Shown piece after piece: positions 13,023-25,179 of a stretch of DNA of 64,000 bases. Position numbers and translations under genes: made by a program. The notes under the pieces were generated by a model. That model saw only the letters and a list, made by a program, of their open reading frames with translations, was not told the DNA's origin and did not search any database. The DNA comes from Xestospongia bergquistia (taxonomy: Eukaryota > Porifera > Demospongiae > Haplosclerida > Petrosiidae), in contig OZ014420.1 of the NCBI GenBank assembly GCA_963965975.1, forward strand, positions 5,234,001-5,298,000, read 5' to 3'. Every line of letters starts with the position of its first letter. The first letter of the stretch is position 1.

Positions 13023-14231
13023 CTACAATTGCAACATGAACACAATTACACTTAATGTAAATGAACAAAGTGAAACCAACAATTGCACCATATTACTGCA
13101 ACCACTGATCCTAGCATTAGGGGACTTGACCTTATCTTCATCCTTGATACTAAATGCAATAGTACTGACTGGTGTAGAGGTGGATAGTGACATTGTGTAG
13201 TCAGCAGTGGTACTAACCAGATACAACGATGGATGCTTGTAATACAATAAACTAGAAGAATAACCAGTTTTATCTCTGCCTTTTAGTGTTGTAGTGATTG
13301 TCACTTTGGAGGAAGTTGGAGATATTCTTGTTATAATAGATGTAGATTGACCAGACATTGCAGTGTGATTGAAATCACTGTTAGGATCAATGCAGTAGTT
13401 ACTAAATACTGTTTGTGGGTCCCTGAAATTTTTACAACTATCACAATGCACAGAAAAGCAATGCTTAGTCTGAACACAGGTATTTTTTTAACAGAATCTG
13501 ATGTACTCTTTGTGCCATAAAGCACAACCTTAACATTACTCACTTTGACTTTTCCTATAGTTGAACAATATGAGACAGTACACATCCAATTACCAATAGG
13601 ATATTCACCCCAGAAATGCAAGCTCATAAAAGGCCAATGAAAATATCCATTAGTATTAATAAAATCTCTGTTATGATATGGCAATAAAATAGAAGTCGTT
13701 CTGGTACTATTTCTTGTACAATTTGTGTAGGTACATTAATCCAGTGATGAGCATCAATGTCAAAAAAATTTTCAAAGTATAGTCCTTACCACATGCCTCT
13801 TGTAACTTGTATTGGAACTAAAGCTATAAGTAACAGCCACCTTTGCACTACATTGTTCATCATAGTATGTAGGGTTTCCTCGATCATCTACTGATCCAAT
13901 TGCTATAGTATAAATACTATTTACATATCCATCAGCAGCACAGAAATCTTCATGTAAACCTCCATTCCCAGCAGCCCATACATATATACTTCCTTTACCA
14001 TCTCTATCCTAAAATAGTATAATGTTCCATAGTCCCGATGTTTTAATTAGATTACCTTACTGACTCCATTTTCAACGGCCATTCTAGTTAGTATTCGTGG
14101 ACCTTCCACTGTGAATCCATTATCAGATGGCCCCCAACTGTTGCTATAAATATCAATGTTGTTGTATTTATAATTTAAAGCAACCACTTCCTGTATATCA
14201 GTTGATCCTTGATCTGTAATAAGCCGAAGAC
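13023..14231 (-). pseudogene. PC-D-type pseudogene 1, convergent to PC-A
   Basis: Minus strand, high to low: exon 7 (14231-14056, same length as in PC-D), exon 8 (14008-13790, same length, oxyanion Asn region kept), then a deletion that removes exon 9 with the catalytic Ser and most of exon 10. Next comes a fragment of exon 10 fused in frame-breaking fashion to the middle of exon 11 (P domain without its first part), and the Ser/Thr-rich tail to 13023. Exons 1-6 are absent: homology to PC-D stops about 30 bp beyond exon 7, at the same base as in the relics at 140, 2132 and 22617. Frames are broken in the P domain and Cys-rich segment. Confidence 0.85.
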
Positions 14232-14499
14232 CTAAAAGGAACAGTAAAAGTAACTTTAATGATTTACTAATTATATGCAAGAAAATAATTGTGTTTTTAA
14301 AATATTAGGCTTTTTGTAGCAATAATGAAGTGTCTTTAGTGATATTTTCTCTATAAAAAAATCTCAGGATTCTATAACACTATTTTGATTAGCACTTGCA
14401 TCTGTAGCTATAGAATGGCTAACAATTAAAGTTAAAGAAATGTAATTCAAATGAAAATGTTGCATAAGTATTGACCAACTTGGTTATGACCACTTAGGC

Positions 14500-14830
14500 C
14501 ATGGGTTGCTGCAGAAAGATGCAGAACAATCATTTGTGCTCACTGTACCTGCATGGCAGACCTTGAGGAGGCATGTTCTCATATTGCGGCACTATTATTT
14601 GCTGCCGAGGCACACACAAAAATGATCAAGGATACTTCATGCACATCTCAGCCATGTGCATGGCTCTCCTAACATGGTAAATGTTAATTATGCTCCAATT
14701 GCAGACATTGACTTTTCTACTCCAATTGCTAAAAGAAAAAAGATGTCCTATCAACTCCACCTGTTCTAAATGATGGGACTATATACACTACTATAATGTC
14801 TGCTAGTGATCCTACCTTGTACAAAGGATG
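14500..14830 (+). pseudogene. SWIM zinc-finger protein fragment (YqaJ-type transposon protein?)
   Basis: A plus frame from about 14535 to 14672 reads a SWIM-type zinc finger: CTCMADLEEACSHIAALLFA, that is C-x-C-x8-C-x-H followed by an Ala/Leu-rich helix and a later TSCTSQPCAW motif. This pattern is typical of the SWIM region in transposon-borne proteins that also have a YqaJ exonuclease domain. The frame ends in a stop at 14673 and only this fragment is present, so it is a relic. Confidence 0.6.
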
Positions 14831-14984
14831 GATACGTATACCAGATAATTGATAACTTTAAAATGGTTTTTATTTTATTATGTACTTATATTTTGTGTGT
14901 GAAATGTTGATTGTGTAAATGCAATTTACACAACTTCCTTGTCCCTAAATATATTATTTACATTTTATGATAGCCAGCTGTGCT

Positions 14985-15124
14985 GGGTAGGCAACCGTTT
15001 TTCTCGCTTTAAGGCAGCTACCCACTTCAATCTGCGGTCAGGATCAGCAGGAAAACGATAAAAACTGAGCGTGTTCCCTTTCACGGAGCGATTAGAACAG
15101 CCAACCTCAGCACAACTCTACCAT
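14985..15124 (-). pseudogene. THAP zinc-finger first-exon relic
   Basis: The minus strand from about 15117 to 14990 reads a THAP DNA-binding domain start: SCAEVGCSNR, then FYRFPADPDRRLKWVAALKR (C-x4-C, the F.FP motif and the invariant Trp). A likely start codon at 15124-15122 is out of frame by one base with the domain, so a 1-bp indel has broken it. The second half (C-x2-H) is not found. Upstream (15125-15180) is a GC-richer stretch with GGGGCGTGG and a CRE-like TGACGTCA, plausibly its old promoter. Confidence 0.65.
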
Positions 15125-15180
15125 CTTGCCACTCAATTGGTGGAGGGGCGTGGTTGCACAACCTATGACGTCAATCGAAT

Positions 15181-16470
15181 AACCTCTATAAATAATTATA
15201 TTACAAGTATTATATTGACAAAAGTTGAACAAATAAGTAAATTAATAAATAAATAAAGAAATATTATGAGTTTAGTTGAATTAATCTCTTTAAAATAAAT
15301 AGGTTATCTACATAATTATCTGCAAGATAATTCCAAGATGGCGTTAGGTAGAAATGAGTATAAATATCAAAATGTCTTTACGACTACCAGCTGAATAAGT
15401 TGATTATTGTTATTAAATAATATTTGATAATTACATTGTCTAAGATTGAGAACTCCTAATGGATAATAACATTGAGTATGGAATATATTATGAAGAAGAA
15501 TTCATTTGCTTATACTTTCTAGATCTTTCTTCTAATGTAGGTAAATCATAATATGTCTAATAGCTGATTGTACTTCATGTTCCACTCACCAAAAACCATT
15601 CTAGGCGCTTATTTTTGAACACCTTCAAGTATTTTTTTTAGTATTGCATGGTATGGAACACTAAGAGGATGAACATATTCAAGATGAGATCATTTATAGA
15701 GGAATAATAACAGTGAGTATGTTTCAACATTTCTTTGCATCTTCCTGTACAAAAGGCCTATAATCTTTTTGGCTTTTAATTTATTGAACAGAACAAAATT
15801 TGCTCATGCCAACTAAATCCTTCATCACTGTAAAAATTAATATATCATTTTAACAACTAATTTGTAGTTTACATGGATTACTTTGAAATATAGAATTCTT
15901 GAGAATTCCTTACTATGTAATTTGTTGATATGTTGTACTGGTACATACTGACAAAATATATAATGCATAAGTAGTTTACATAAATTCTACATTCCATAGT
16001 AATCCACTCACAAAGCAATTGTTAAAATGGCATATTAGTTTTTACAGTGATGAGTATTACTCCAAGATGTTTGAATGTATTTAATTCTTGAAGAATATGT
16101 CCATCGAGTGTTAATAAACAACTATATTGCAGATTTCTTGCATGTTAGTAACATATAATAATTCTTTAGATGATTCAGTTGAAGAAGTTGTCTTGTTGAC
16201 CACTTTTCTACAAGGTCAATGTCTCATTGAACTTAATTAGTGTAATTAGTGGTCTAATTTTAACTAACCAATCAAAAAGATCTTAGAATGTTAAGTCACA
16301 TGTTACACTTTACTAAATCTAACCAAACAAACTACTGCGGGTTGCTCACGTTTATCAGCTATACGGTATTGACGTTCTTCGCTGTCGGCATGGGGCGTGG
16401 TAGGCTGGGGACGAGAGTGCTAAGGTCAAAACTAAAATTCATTAATAAACTTTTTTAGGACAGAGACAAG
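15181..16470 (+). promoter_or_regulatory. Spacer and PC-B promoter, TATA box deleted
   Basis: 15640-16473 aligns with the upstream regions of PC-A and PC-C. The GC/KLF-like element is kept (16392-16400) but the segment between two GAGAG repeats is gone, and with it the TATATAAA present in A and C. The leader then continues with a shorter AT-rich stretch to the ATG. 15181-15640 has no recognisable gene. An insertion at about 15830-16060 relative to A contains the short inverted repeat GTTAAAATG...CATTTTAAC. Confidence 0.55.
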
Positions 16471-16473
16471 ACT

Positions 16474-19400
16474 ATGGCAGTTGTAGGAGGTGCTTCTGCT
16501 GTTCTTCTTTGCAGTCTACTATGTTCTATTGCGCCGTTAACACAGTCTCAAAAGATAGTTATTCGTTATAGTAACAGCTGGGCAGTAGAGGTTACTGGAG
16601 GGAAGGACAAAGCTGATGAAATTGCTGAGAGACATGGCTTTATAAATTTAGGAGCTGTAAGTATGACAATGATATTTTTTGTTCAACTAACTATTATTTT
16701 TATTATATAGATTGGTTCATTAAATAATATGTACCACTTTCTTCTTGATTCTGATGGTGATCATCAAGTAAAAGATCTAATTGGTGGAGAGATCCAATAT
16801 CATACCAATGCTCTTAAATCAGAGCAAGAGGTAATGCATGGATAATTACATAATAATAAATGTCAAGTAGTTTCTTTCTATATTTACAAGTGCTGAATCA
16901 TCATTTAGTTTATAGTGTTTTTAATAGAGGAACTATTATGGAGAAATATATTATTGCAAGCAGTCTTTTGTGGCCAGCTGTTTGATAAACAAGAATAACA
17001 TTCATATGGGCTTAGATATAGGCACACCAATGTATGTAAAAGCCATTCTGTCTTTATAGTAGAATAATTGTGATGTAAATGATTCCATGAAAATAAAAAT
17101 TAAATAATCATTGTCTGATTGTATAGGTTGGTTATGTAGAACAACAAACATTACATACCTGGCAAAAGAAATATGTACAACCTACTGATTCTACTGACCC
17201 ACTATGGAGTTCACAGTGGTGTCTAGTAAGTCGTATGATATGTACTAACATAACATGATTAATAGCATTCATTAGTCTATTCTATGAATAACTTTTATAT
17301 TGCACTTTCATAGGAAGTTTTTTATTTATGACTTACTCTTTCACATAATAAATATAGAAATGTCATCTGAAGTGTCATGAATATTATTAGAAGTACTATG
17401 ATTAAATTACATTGTGCCCACACTTCCTTGTAATTACCTAATTACCTGGTACACAGCTATTGTTTTATATTAACTACTTAACATACAAGTAACTAAAAAC
17501 ATTTTCTAAAAAGTGAAGTAAATATAAGGATGGCTAATATCAATTCAATACAAAGAGTTCAAGCAAGATAATAAGGATGGCAATTACATCGTACGTTTCT
17601 TTCTTCTACTGTGATGCTTTAGCCTATAAATTAGTCACTATACATAGGCATTATCCTAGGAAGGAAGACTGTTAAGTATTAGGATATTCTCATGTGTTTT
17701 GGATGAGATACTCTATGTTTCTGACAATATGTATTGATAGACAATCCGAGCCATCCCCATATCTGCACTGCTATCATGTACCTGATATCATTTAAAGTGT
17801 CATGTTTAGAAGTGGTATGATTAGAAGTAGTATGATTAAATAATATTCGTGTGTTTTGCCCACACTTCCTTATAATTACCTGGTATTGTATAATCATAGC
17901 TATTGTTTTATATTAACTATTTCACATATATAAACAATTAATTAAAACATTTCTAAAATATGTGTCTTAAAATAATTCAACTGTTTACCATATATGGCAT
18001 ATTACAATTTGTTGCTTATTTTAGAACAATACTGGTCAAACTGGATATACTAGATTACTATTAGATATCAATATAGAACCAGCTTGGATACAGGGATTTA
18101 CTGGTAATGGTATCATTTTAGGTGTGGTTGATGATGGTAAGTAACTAAATCTATAACTGTTTATATGATTGCATTAATCATATTAATATATAATTATTCT
18201 ATGCTTATAGCATTGCATATTTTAATGCTGTATACCAAACCTTCTCTATATAGTTAACCTTATAGAAGTGTCTTTAATAAAGGAATTATATAATATATTA
18301 AAGTATTTAGTGTATGTCTAGAGGAAGTAACCTGATAGAGAGGGAAATGACATAGGATATCCTTTATATGAGGTTCTATTCTATGTAATTTAATTCCTCT
18401 TGTTCTATAGGTATGGAATATAGTCATAGTGACTTGGTTAATAACTATGTAAGTTGATATAGTCTACTTATAAGGTTAACTATATACCTATATGTATTAT
18501 AAGATTGACAGCATTATAAGTACTGTTCTATAACATTAATGGTTTCTACTTGCATTGAAGTCTCTTTCTAAATCACTTGTCTTAAATGACAAAGAAAACT
18601 CCGTGTTCCCAAATAACTATAATATTGTTGTAATTGTATGTAATCAACTGTCCTTTTATATATACACTGTTAAAATGGATTGTTGTTTTAAGTAATTTAT
18701 AGTCACTTGGGGTGCATGGATTCTCACAAAATACAATGAAAAGTATTAACAAGATATACTATTTTTATTACTAACTACAATGTAATTACACAGTTTGTAT
18801 ACTTAAACAAATCTTCTCAAGTATGTAGCATGTAGAGATGTCCTGTTATAGATTCCATGTATCTTTATGTAGATATCAACTTATAGTTATGACTATTATA
18901 GTTATGATAGTAATCCTTTTCCTTCTGGGGAAGACTCACATGGAACAGCTTGTGCTGGAGAGATTGGTATGGTACGTGGAAACAATGTCTGTGGAGTGGG
19001 TGTGGCTTATGATGCAAAACTTGCAGGTATAATGGTTTACAAGAGATGACTTAATATAATAGTTACTTTTATATAATTAATAATAGGTATATATTTCTGG
19101 TCTATTTTTATGTGTTTATAAGTAGTAATTAACTTTATAGGTATTCGTTTGTTGGGTGGTAGAACAACTGATGCTCAAGAAGCAAGTGCAGAGAGCCATC
19201 AGCGAAATGCTATTGATATATATAGCAATAGTTGGGGTCCAGCTGATTATGGATATGTTGTTGGTGGACCAAAAACTTTAATACTTACTGCTCTAAAAGA
19301 AGGAACACAATTTGTAAGACTTTATTTATTCTTTAATAACATTAGAAATTGCTGAAATTAAAGGCAACAAAGTTATACTGACTAGGTAGCTATAGTGTAG

Positions 19401-21130
19401 CCAATTTTTGTTGCTTCTATGTTATTATGTATAATATGAAACTGAATTTCAAAGTGTTTATTTTAAATCCTTTCTAATGCAATTATTAATCCATCTCTGG
19501 ATACTATTTTAGGGTCGACGAGGGAAAGGTAACATCTTTACATGGGCAGCTGGTAATGGAGGAGGAGCTAAATATTACTATGATACTTGTGCAGCTGATG
19601 GTTTTTCTCAAAGCAGATATACCATATCAGTTGGTGCTTATTCTCAAATTGGTGCTCCTGCTAGCTATGATGAACCATGCTCTGCTAAATTTACTGTTGC
19701 CTATGTTGAGAATACATTTAATGAAAACCTACAAGTGGTAAGTACATGATATATTGATATGAATTAATATTGAGCATGAATTGTTTATGTGAATACTCAT
19801 ACATTATGTGAGTCAATAGTGATTATTTCTCTTGTCAGGCAACATTAGCTCGTTATAGTCGTTGTACTAACACATTTGATGGCACTAGCTCAGCAACTCC
19901 ATATGTCTCTGGAGTTGTAGCATTGACATTGGAAGCTAAGTGAGATATTATCAGATAGTCATATTACTTTACATGTAATTTGGATTGATCTAGTTCTGAT
20001 CTAACCTGGCGAGATATCTTGTATCTTATTGTATATACATCAAATTCTGATTCTCTATTAGCCAATACTAATGATAAGTTTATAAATGGTGCTGGTCTGA
20101 CAGTGAGTCATCACTTTGGATTTGGAGCAATTGATGCTGGAGCCATGGTAACACGAGCTCAGCATTGGATCAATGTACCTTCTGAAATGTCACATACTTT
20201 GACTCCATCAAGATCAACTGGGTTAGTTATTTTTATAATTGTTGATGTAATTTTTCTTTTTATCCATGTGACAGGTATGCTACACTTGGTTCACAACTTA
20301 ATGTCACATTTACTTACTCTGGGCAGATCACTTATCTTGAACAGATTATAGTTACTATGACACTTCATGCAAATGGCTATCGTTATTACTTAGATGAAGA
20401 AGATGCACTTAATCAATTATATGAAGATAGAAATTATCTTTATTATGACTTGTATAATAATCGTGCTAAACGTGGTGATATCAGTGTTACTCTCACTTCT
20501 CCTCAAGGCTCTACTTCTACTTTATTGTTTAATCGACCTTATGATATTGTCACTACAGAAGGTTATCTTAATTGGCCATTCTTAAGTGTCCTACACTGGG
20601 GGGAAAACCCTAATGGACAATGGACTATACGAGTGTACTGGAAGAACTCAAGGGGGTCTGCAAGAACGAGTGATATATCTGTTTCATTATATGGTGTGTC
20701 TGGAACACCACCTGCAGTGTCTAACATTCCATCTCAATGTGATACAGCATGTGCTCGTCCCAAAGGATGTGCTGCTGCTGGACCTCAGTATTGTGATGCA
20801 TGTAACAGTACTCTGCTACGTAATGCCACTACTTTAAAATGTATCCAACCATATGAATGTCAAGCACCAAACAGTATAGCTAGCAATTATTGCTATTTAC
20901 CATCAACTGCAGCATCTGGAACAACAACTTTAGTGTCAGGAACACCATCTGCAGTGTCTGGATCCGGAACACCAACTTTAGTGTCAGGAACACCATCTGC
21001 AGCGTCTGGATCCAGAACACCAACTGCAGTGTCTGGAACACCAACTGCAGAGTCTAACACAGCAACTGGGAAGATTTCCATTCATAATCTGTTTATTGTA
21101 TTAGCTTTTATGTTTGCACTCCTAATATAA
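16474..21130 (+). CDS. PC-B: kexin/furin-like proprotein convertase, GPI-type tail
   Basis: Exons 16474-16656, 16711-16830, 17127-17225, 18025-18136, 18411-18448, 18873-19026, 19141-19313, 19513-19737, 19839-19939, 19994-20221, 20275-21130; sum 2289 nt, 762 aa, no internal stop. Residues 1-24 signal peptide, prodomain to about 116, S8 catalytic domain with Asp170, His207, Asn308 and Ser385, P domain 480-618 (RAKRGDISV, HWGENPNGQW), Cys-rich furin-like repeat 633-684, Ser/Thr/Pro stalk of SGTP-type repeats 685-745, and a 16-residue hydrophobic end with no tail, which suggests a GPI signal. It should cleave secreted precursors in the late secretory path or at the surface. The usual R-X-K/R-R activation site is replaced by TWQKK before YVQPTD. 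The promoter lacks the TATA box of A and C. This is the most complete of the three tandem plus copies. Confidence 0.88.
20925..21060 (+). repeat. Coding minisatellite in PC-B stalk
   Basis: A degenerate repeat built on the unit GTGTCTGGAACACCAACTGCA codes for SGTP(S/T)AV. A larger block of about 66 bp (ACAACTTTAGTGTCAGGAAC...) occurs twice. It encodes a Ser/Thr/Pro stalk likely to be O-glycosylated. Copy number differs between PC-A (almost none), PC-B and PC-C. Confidence 0.8.
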
Positions 21131-21404
21131 GCTAGATTTGTAAATCAATGTAGTGTATATGTATAGCTATGTAGTATTAGATATGCTAACAAAATAGACT
21201 TTTAACTCAATACAATATACAACATAAGTTTATTAATTTTATATGCGTGTGTTTTTGAAACATTATTCTTTTTGTAGCATTGATAAAATGTCTTTAATGA
21301 TATTTTCTTTATTTAAAAACAAAGTCAAGATTCTGTAACATTAGCACTTGGAACATATACATCTATAGAATGGCTAAGTTAAAATGTATATTAAACATAC
21401 ATGT

Positions 21405-22617
21405 CTACAATTGCAACATGAACACAATTACACTTAATGTAAATGAACAAAGTGAAATCAACAATTGCACCATATTACTGCAACCACTGATCCCAGCATT
21501 AGAGGGCTTGACCTTATCTTCATCCTTGATACTGAATGCATTATACTGGCTGGTGTAGAGGTGGATAGTGACATTGTGTAGTCAGCAATTGTACTAACCA
21601 GATACAACAATGGCTGCTTGAAATATGATAATCGATTTTATCTCTGCCTTTTAGTGTTGTAGTGATTGTCACTTTGGAGGAAGTTGGAGATATTCTTGTT
21701 ATAATAGATGTAGATTGACCAGGCATTGCAGTGTGATTGAAATCACTGTTAGGTCAATGCAGTAGTTACTAAATACTGTTTGTGGGTCTCTGAAATTTTT
21801 ACAGCTATCACAATGCACAGAAAACCAATACTTAGTCTGAACACATAATGATGGTCATATTGAAGGTATTTTTTTAACAGAATCTGGTGTACTCTTCGTG
21901 CCATAAAGCACAACCTTAACATTACTCACTTTGACTTTTCCTATAGTTGAACAATATGAGATAGTACACATTCAATTACCAATAGGATATTCACCCCCGA
22001 AATGTAAGCTCATAAAAGGACAATGAAAATATCCATTAGTATTAATAAAATCTCTGTTACAATATGGCAATAAAATAGAAGTCGTTCTGGTACTATCTCT
22101 TGTACAATTTGTGTAGGTACATTAATCCAGTGACGAGCATCAATGTCAAAAAACTTTCAAGGTATAGTCCTTACCACATGCCTCTTGTAACTTGTATTGG
22201 AACTAAAGCTATAAATAACAGCCATCTTTGAACTACATTGTTCATCATAGTATGTAGGGTTTCCTCGATCATCTACTGATCCAATTGCTATAGTATAAAT
22301 ACAATTTAAATATCCATCAGCAGCTCAGAAATTTTCACGTAAACCTCCATTCCCAGCAGCCCATACATATATACTTCCTTTACCATCTCTACCCTAAAAT
22401 AGTACAATGTTCCATAGTCCCAATGTTTTAATTAGATTACCTTATTCACACTATTTTCAAGGGCCATTCTAGTTAGTATTCATGAACCCTTCCACTGTGA
22501 ATCCATTATCAGATGGCCCCCAATTGTTGCTATAAATATCAATGTTGTTGTATTTATAATTTAAAGCAACCTCTTCCTGTATATCAGTTGATCCTTGATC
22601 TGTAATAAGCCGAAGAC
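21405..22617 (-). pseudogene. PC-D-type pseudogene 2, convergent to PC-B
   Basis: Same exon content and the same deletion breakpoints as pseudogene 1 (exon 9, most of exon 10 and the first part of the P domain missing; exons 1-6 missing). Exon 7 (22617-22441) has a 1-bp insertion relative to PC-D, exon 8 (22393-22175) has a TGA in place of the Cys codon of the DSCAADGY-type motif, and the C-terminal part has more indels. The shared breakpoints show that the truncated gene was already dead when the A/B unit was duplicated. Confidence 0.85.
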
Positions 22618-22666
22618 CTAAAAGGAACAGTAAAAATAACTTTAATGATTTACTAATTATATGCAA

Positions 22667-23461
22667 GAAAATAATTGTGTTTTTAAAATATTAGGCTTTT
22701 TGTAGCAATGATGAAATGTCTTTAGTGATATTTTCTCTATAAAAAAATCTCAGGATTCTATAACACTATTTTGATTAGCACTTGCATCTGTAGCTATAGA
22801 ATGGCTAACAATTAAAGTTAAAGAAATGTAATTCAAATGAAAATGTTTCACAAGTACTGACCAACTTGGTTATGATAGTCAATCTTTCCTTGTATGCAAA
22901 CAAATTACCGACAGACATGTTGATTTCACCAAGTGACATCATAAAAGGACATTATACCCAAGACGATCTACCTGATAATATGGTCTATCAAGACATATGT
23001 ATCTCCAATTTCTCAACACATCCCCTTTCATCATCATCATTACCATATTTTATTGAATTTGTAACTTTACTTCATTGCAATCATTTATATCCCTTCAATA
23101 TACAAAGATAAGGACAATAGTCTACAAGTATATACAGAAAAATAGTTTCTACAAACTATATAACTTCTATATTGTATTAGATAGTTGCATAGATTATTAC
23201 TTCTTTACATACATAAATATCAATATATAACTGTCTCAATAGATGTATACTCAATGATTACTTTTTACATGATGAAATCCATACATATATCGCTATATGT
23301 ATATTTTAGTAATGACTAATGAGAGCAGTGTGATACAATATTATATTCAGTGTAAATCATCATGGATTAGTTAGAACCAATGCGATCATTATTATCATCC
23401 ATAAGACTTGCATATCGTATATGTCAATAATTATGACAACTTACCACGTATCTTTATGTAG
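22667..23461. repeat. Spacer repeat, copy before relic
   Basis: Matches 231-600 and 2210-2700 with an added stretch near 22915-23000. No gene seen; the plus open frame at 22866-23111 is inside this repeat and has no family features. Confidence 0.6.
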
Positions 23462-24010
23462 ATATCAACTTATAGTTATGACTATTATAGTTATGATAAT
23501 AATCCTTATTCTTCAGGATCAGACTCACATGGAACAGCTTGTGCTGAAGAAATGGGTATGGTACGTGCAAACAGTGACTGTGGAGTGGGTGTGGCTTATG
23601 ATGCATGGCTAACATTGGCTTGATATAATAGTTACTTATATATAATTAATATAGGTAGATTTTTTAGTCTATTTTTGTATATTTTTATGTGTTTATAACT
23701 AGTACTCACACATTTATATGAGTCAATAGTGATTACTATATCTGTTTCCTTATATGGTCTAACATTCCATCTCAATGTGATATAACATGTGCTCGTCCCA
23801 AAGGGTGTGCTGCTGCTGAACCTCAGTATTGTGATACATGTAACAGCACTCTGCTATGTAATGCCACTACTTTAAAATGTATCCAACCATATGAATGTCA
23901 AGCACCAAACAGTATAGCTAGCAATTATTGCTATTTACCATCAGCAGCTGAAAGATTGCTGTTTATAATCCGTTTATTGTGTTAGCCTTTATGTTTGCAC
24001 TCCTGATGTA
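23462..24010 (+). pseudogene. PC-A-type relic: exon 6 fused to end of exon 11
   Basis: 23462-23605 is exon 6 (His-box, SHGTACAEEMG with Glu replacing Gly). It then jumps through an intron scrap to 23750-24010, the Cys-rich end of exon 11 (CARPKGCAAAEPQYCD) with its hydrophobic tail shifted out of frame. Exons 7-10 and the P domain are deleted. It lies between PC-B and PC-C, marking a fourth, decayed unit of the array. Confidence 0.85.
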
Positions 24011-24551
24011 AACTAGATTTGTATTATCAGTGTAGTGTATATGTATAGCTATGTAGTATTAGAAGTACTAACAAATAATAGATTTTATATGACCATGTTG
24101 ACCATGACTTTAATCTTATATGTAAGAAATTAATTGTATTTTTAAAAATATTTTTGTAGCAATGATGTAATCTCTTTAGTGATATTTTCTTTTATAAAAA
24201 ATCTCAGGATTCTATAACGTTAGTTATATCAGCACTTGTAAACATCTGTAGCTATAGAATGGCTAACAATTAAAAAGTAATGCAAATAAAGATGTTGCAC
24301 AAGTACTGACCAACTTGGTTATGATAGCAATCTTCCTTATATTTCTAACTGATTACCCTTAAATAGTTTAATATTTAATCAATAAATTAACAAGGAAAAC
24401 CAAAACACATTTTAGAATCTCTGATGGGATGGTGATTTTCATGTTAGATGTCGGGCTTACTACAAACTATATAATTTCTACATTGTATGATATAGTTGCA
24501 TAAATCATTGCATAAATATTAATAGTATATAACTGTCTCAATAAATGTATA

Positions 24552-24779
24552 CACTGTAAAAACCAATTATTATGTTTACTTTCAGTTTGCATGTAGCAAA
24601 CTGAAAGTAAACATAATATTGTTTTGATTACTATTGTTCTATGAATTGATTGTTTTTCAAATAAAAACCTTTATTTCTTTGAATAAAATTATTTCTAATA
24701 TTCTGTAAACAGTTTGCATCATTCTGTATAAACATATATTGCTTTTTTTGGTTAAATCATACAATCAGTCTTTACAGTG
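24552..24779. mobile_element. 228-bp MITE with CACTG termini
   Basis: Ends CACTGTAAAAACC...TTTACAGTG and is flanked by a TA duplication (24550-24551, 24780-24781). Paralogous host DNA at about 2693 and 23252 is the empty site with a single TA. Inside near the left end is a hairpin made of ATTATGTTTACTTTCAGTTT and its complement (about 24567-24618). The same terminal motif and 2-bp duplication occur in the 2.2-kb element at 4912-7150, so they may share a transposase source. Confidence 0.75.
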
Positions 24780-25179
24780 TACTTAATAATTACCTTTCAC
24801 ATGATGAACCATACATATTGTAATTTCTCAAACCCCTATAAGAAGAATCTTGATAACATTTGTGTATATTATATTTTAGCATCCAATTTTATTTCTTTTA
24901 TTACACAGCTTTTTAGAACATGGTTCCAAACAATTTCTTTTTCTGACAAAAAGTGATTATATTACCAATTCCTAAATCAGATAATCTTAGTGATCAACTA
25001 AATTATAAGGATTCCAATATAATTAACTTAAAGCTTATACAAGTGTTCTAAACCAATGATTAACTTTCAGGTTAGAATATAATGACATGCCCATAAAAGA
25101 ACAATAAGGCCTAGGATTTAAATGAGGTCATAAACTGTCTTGAGCATACCCTTACTGTTTGATGTACAAAAATAGTAAA

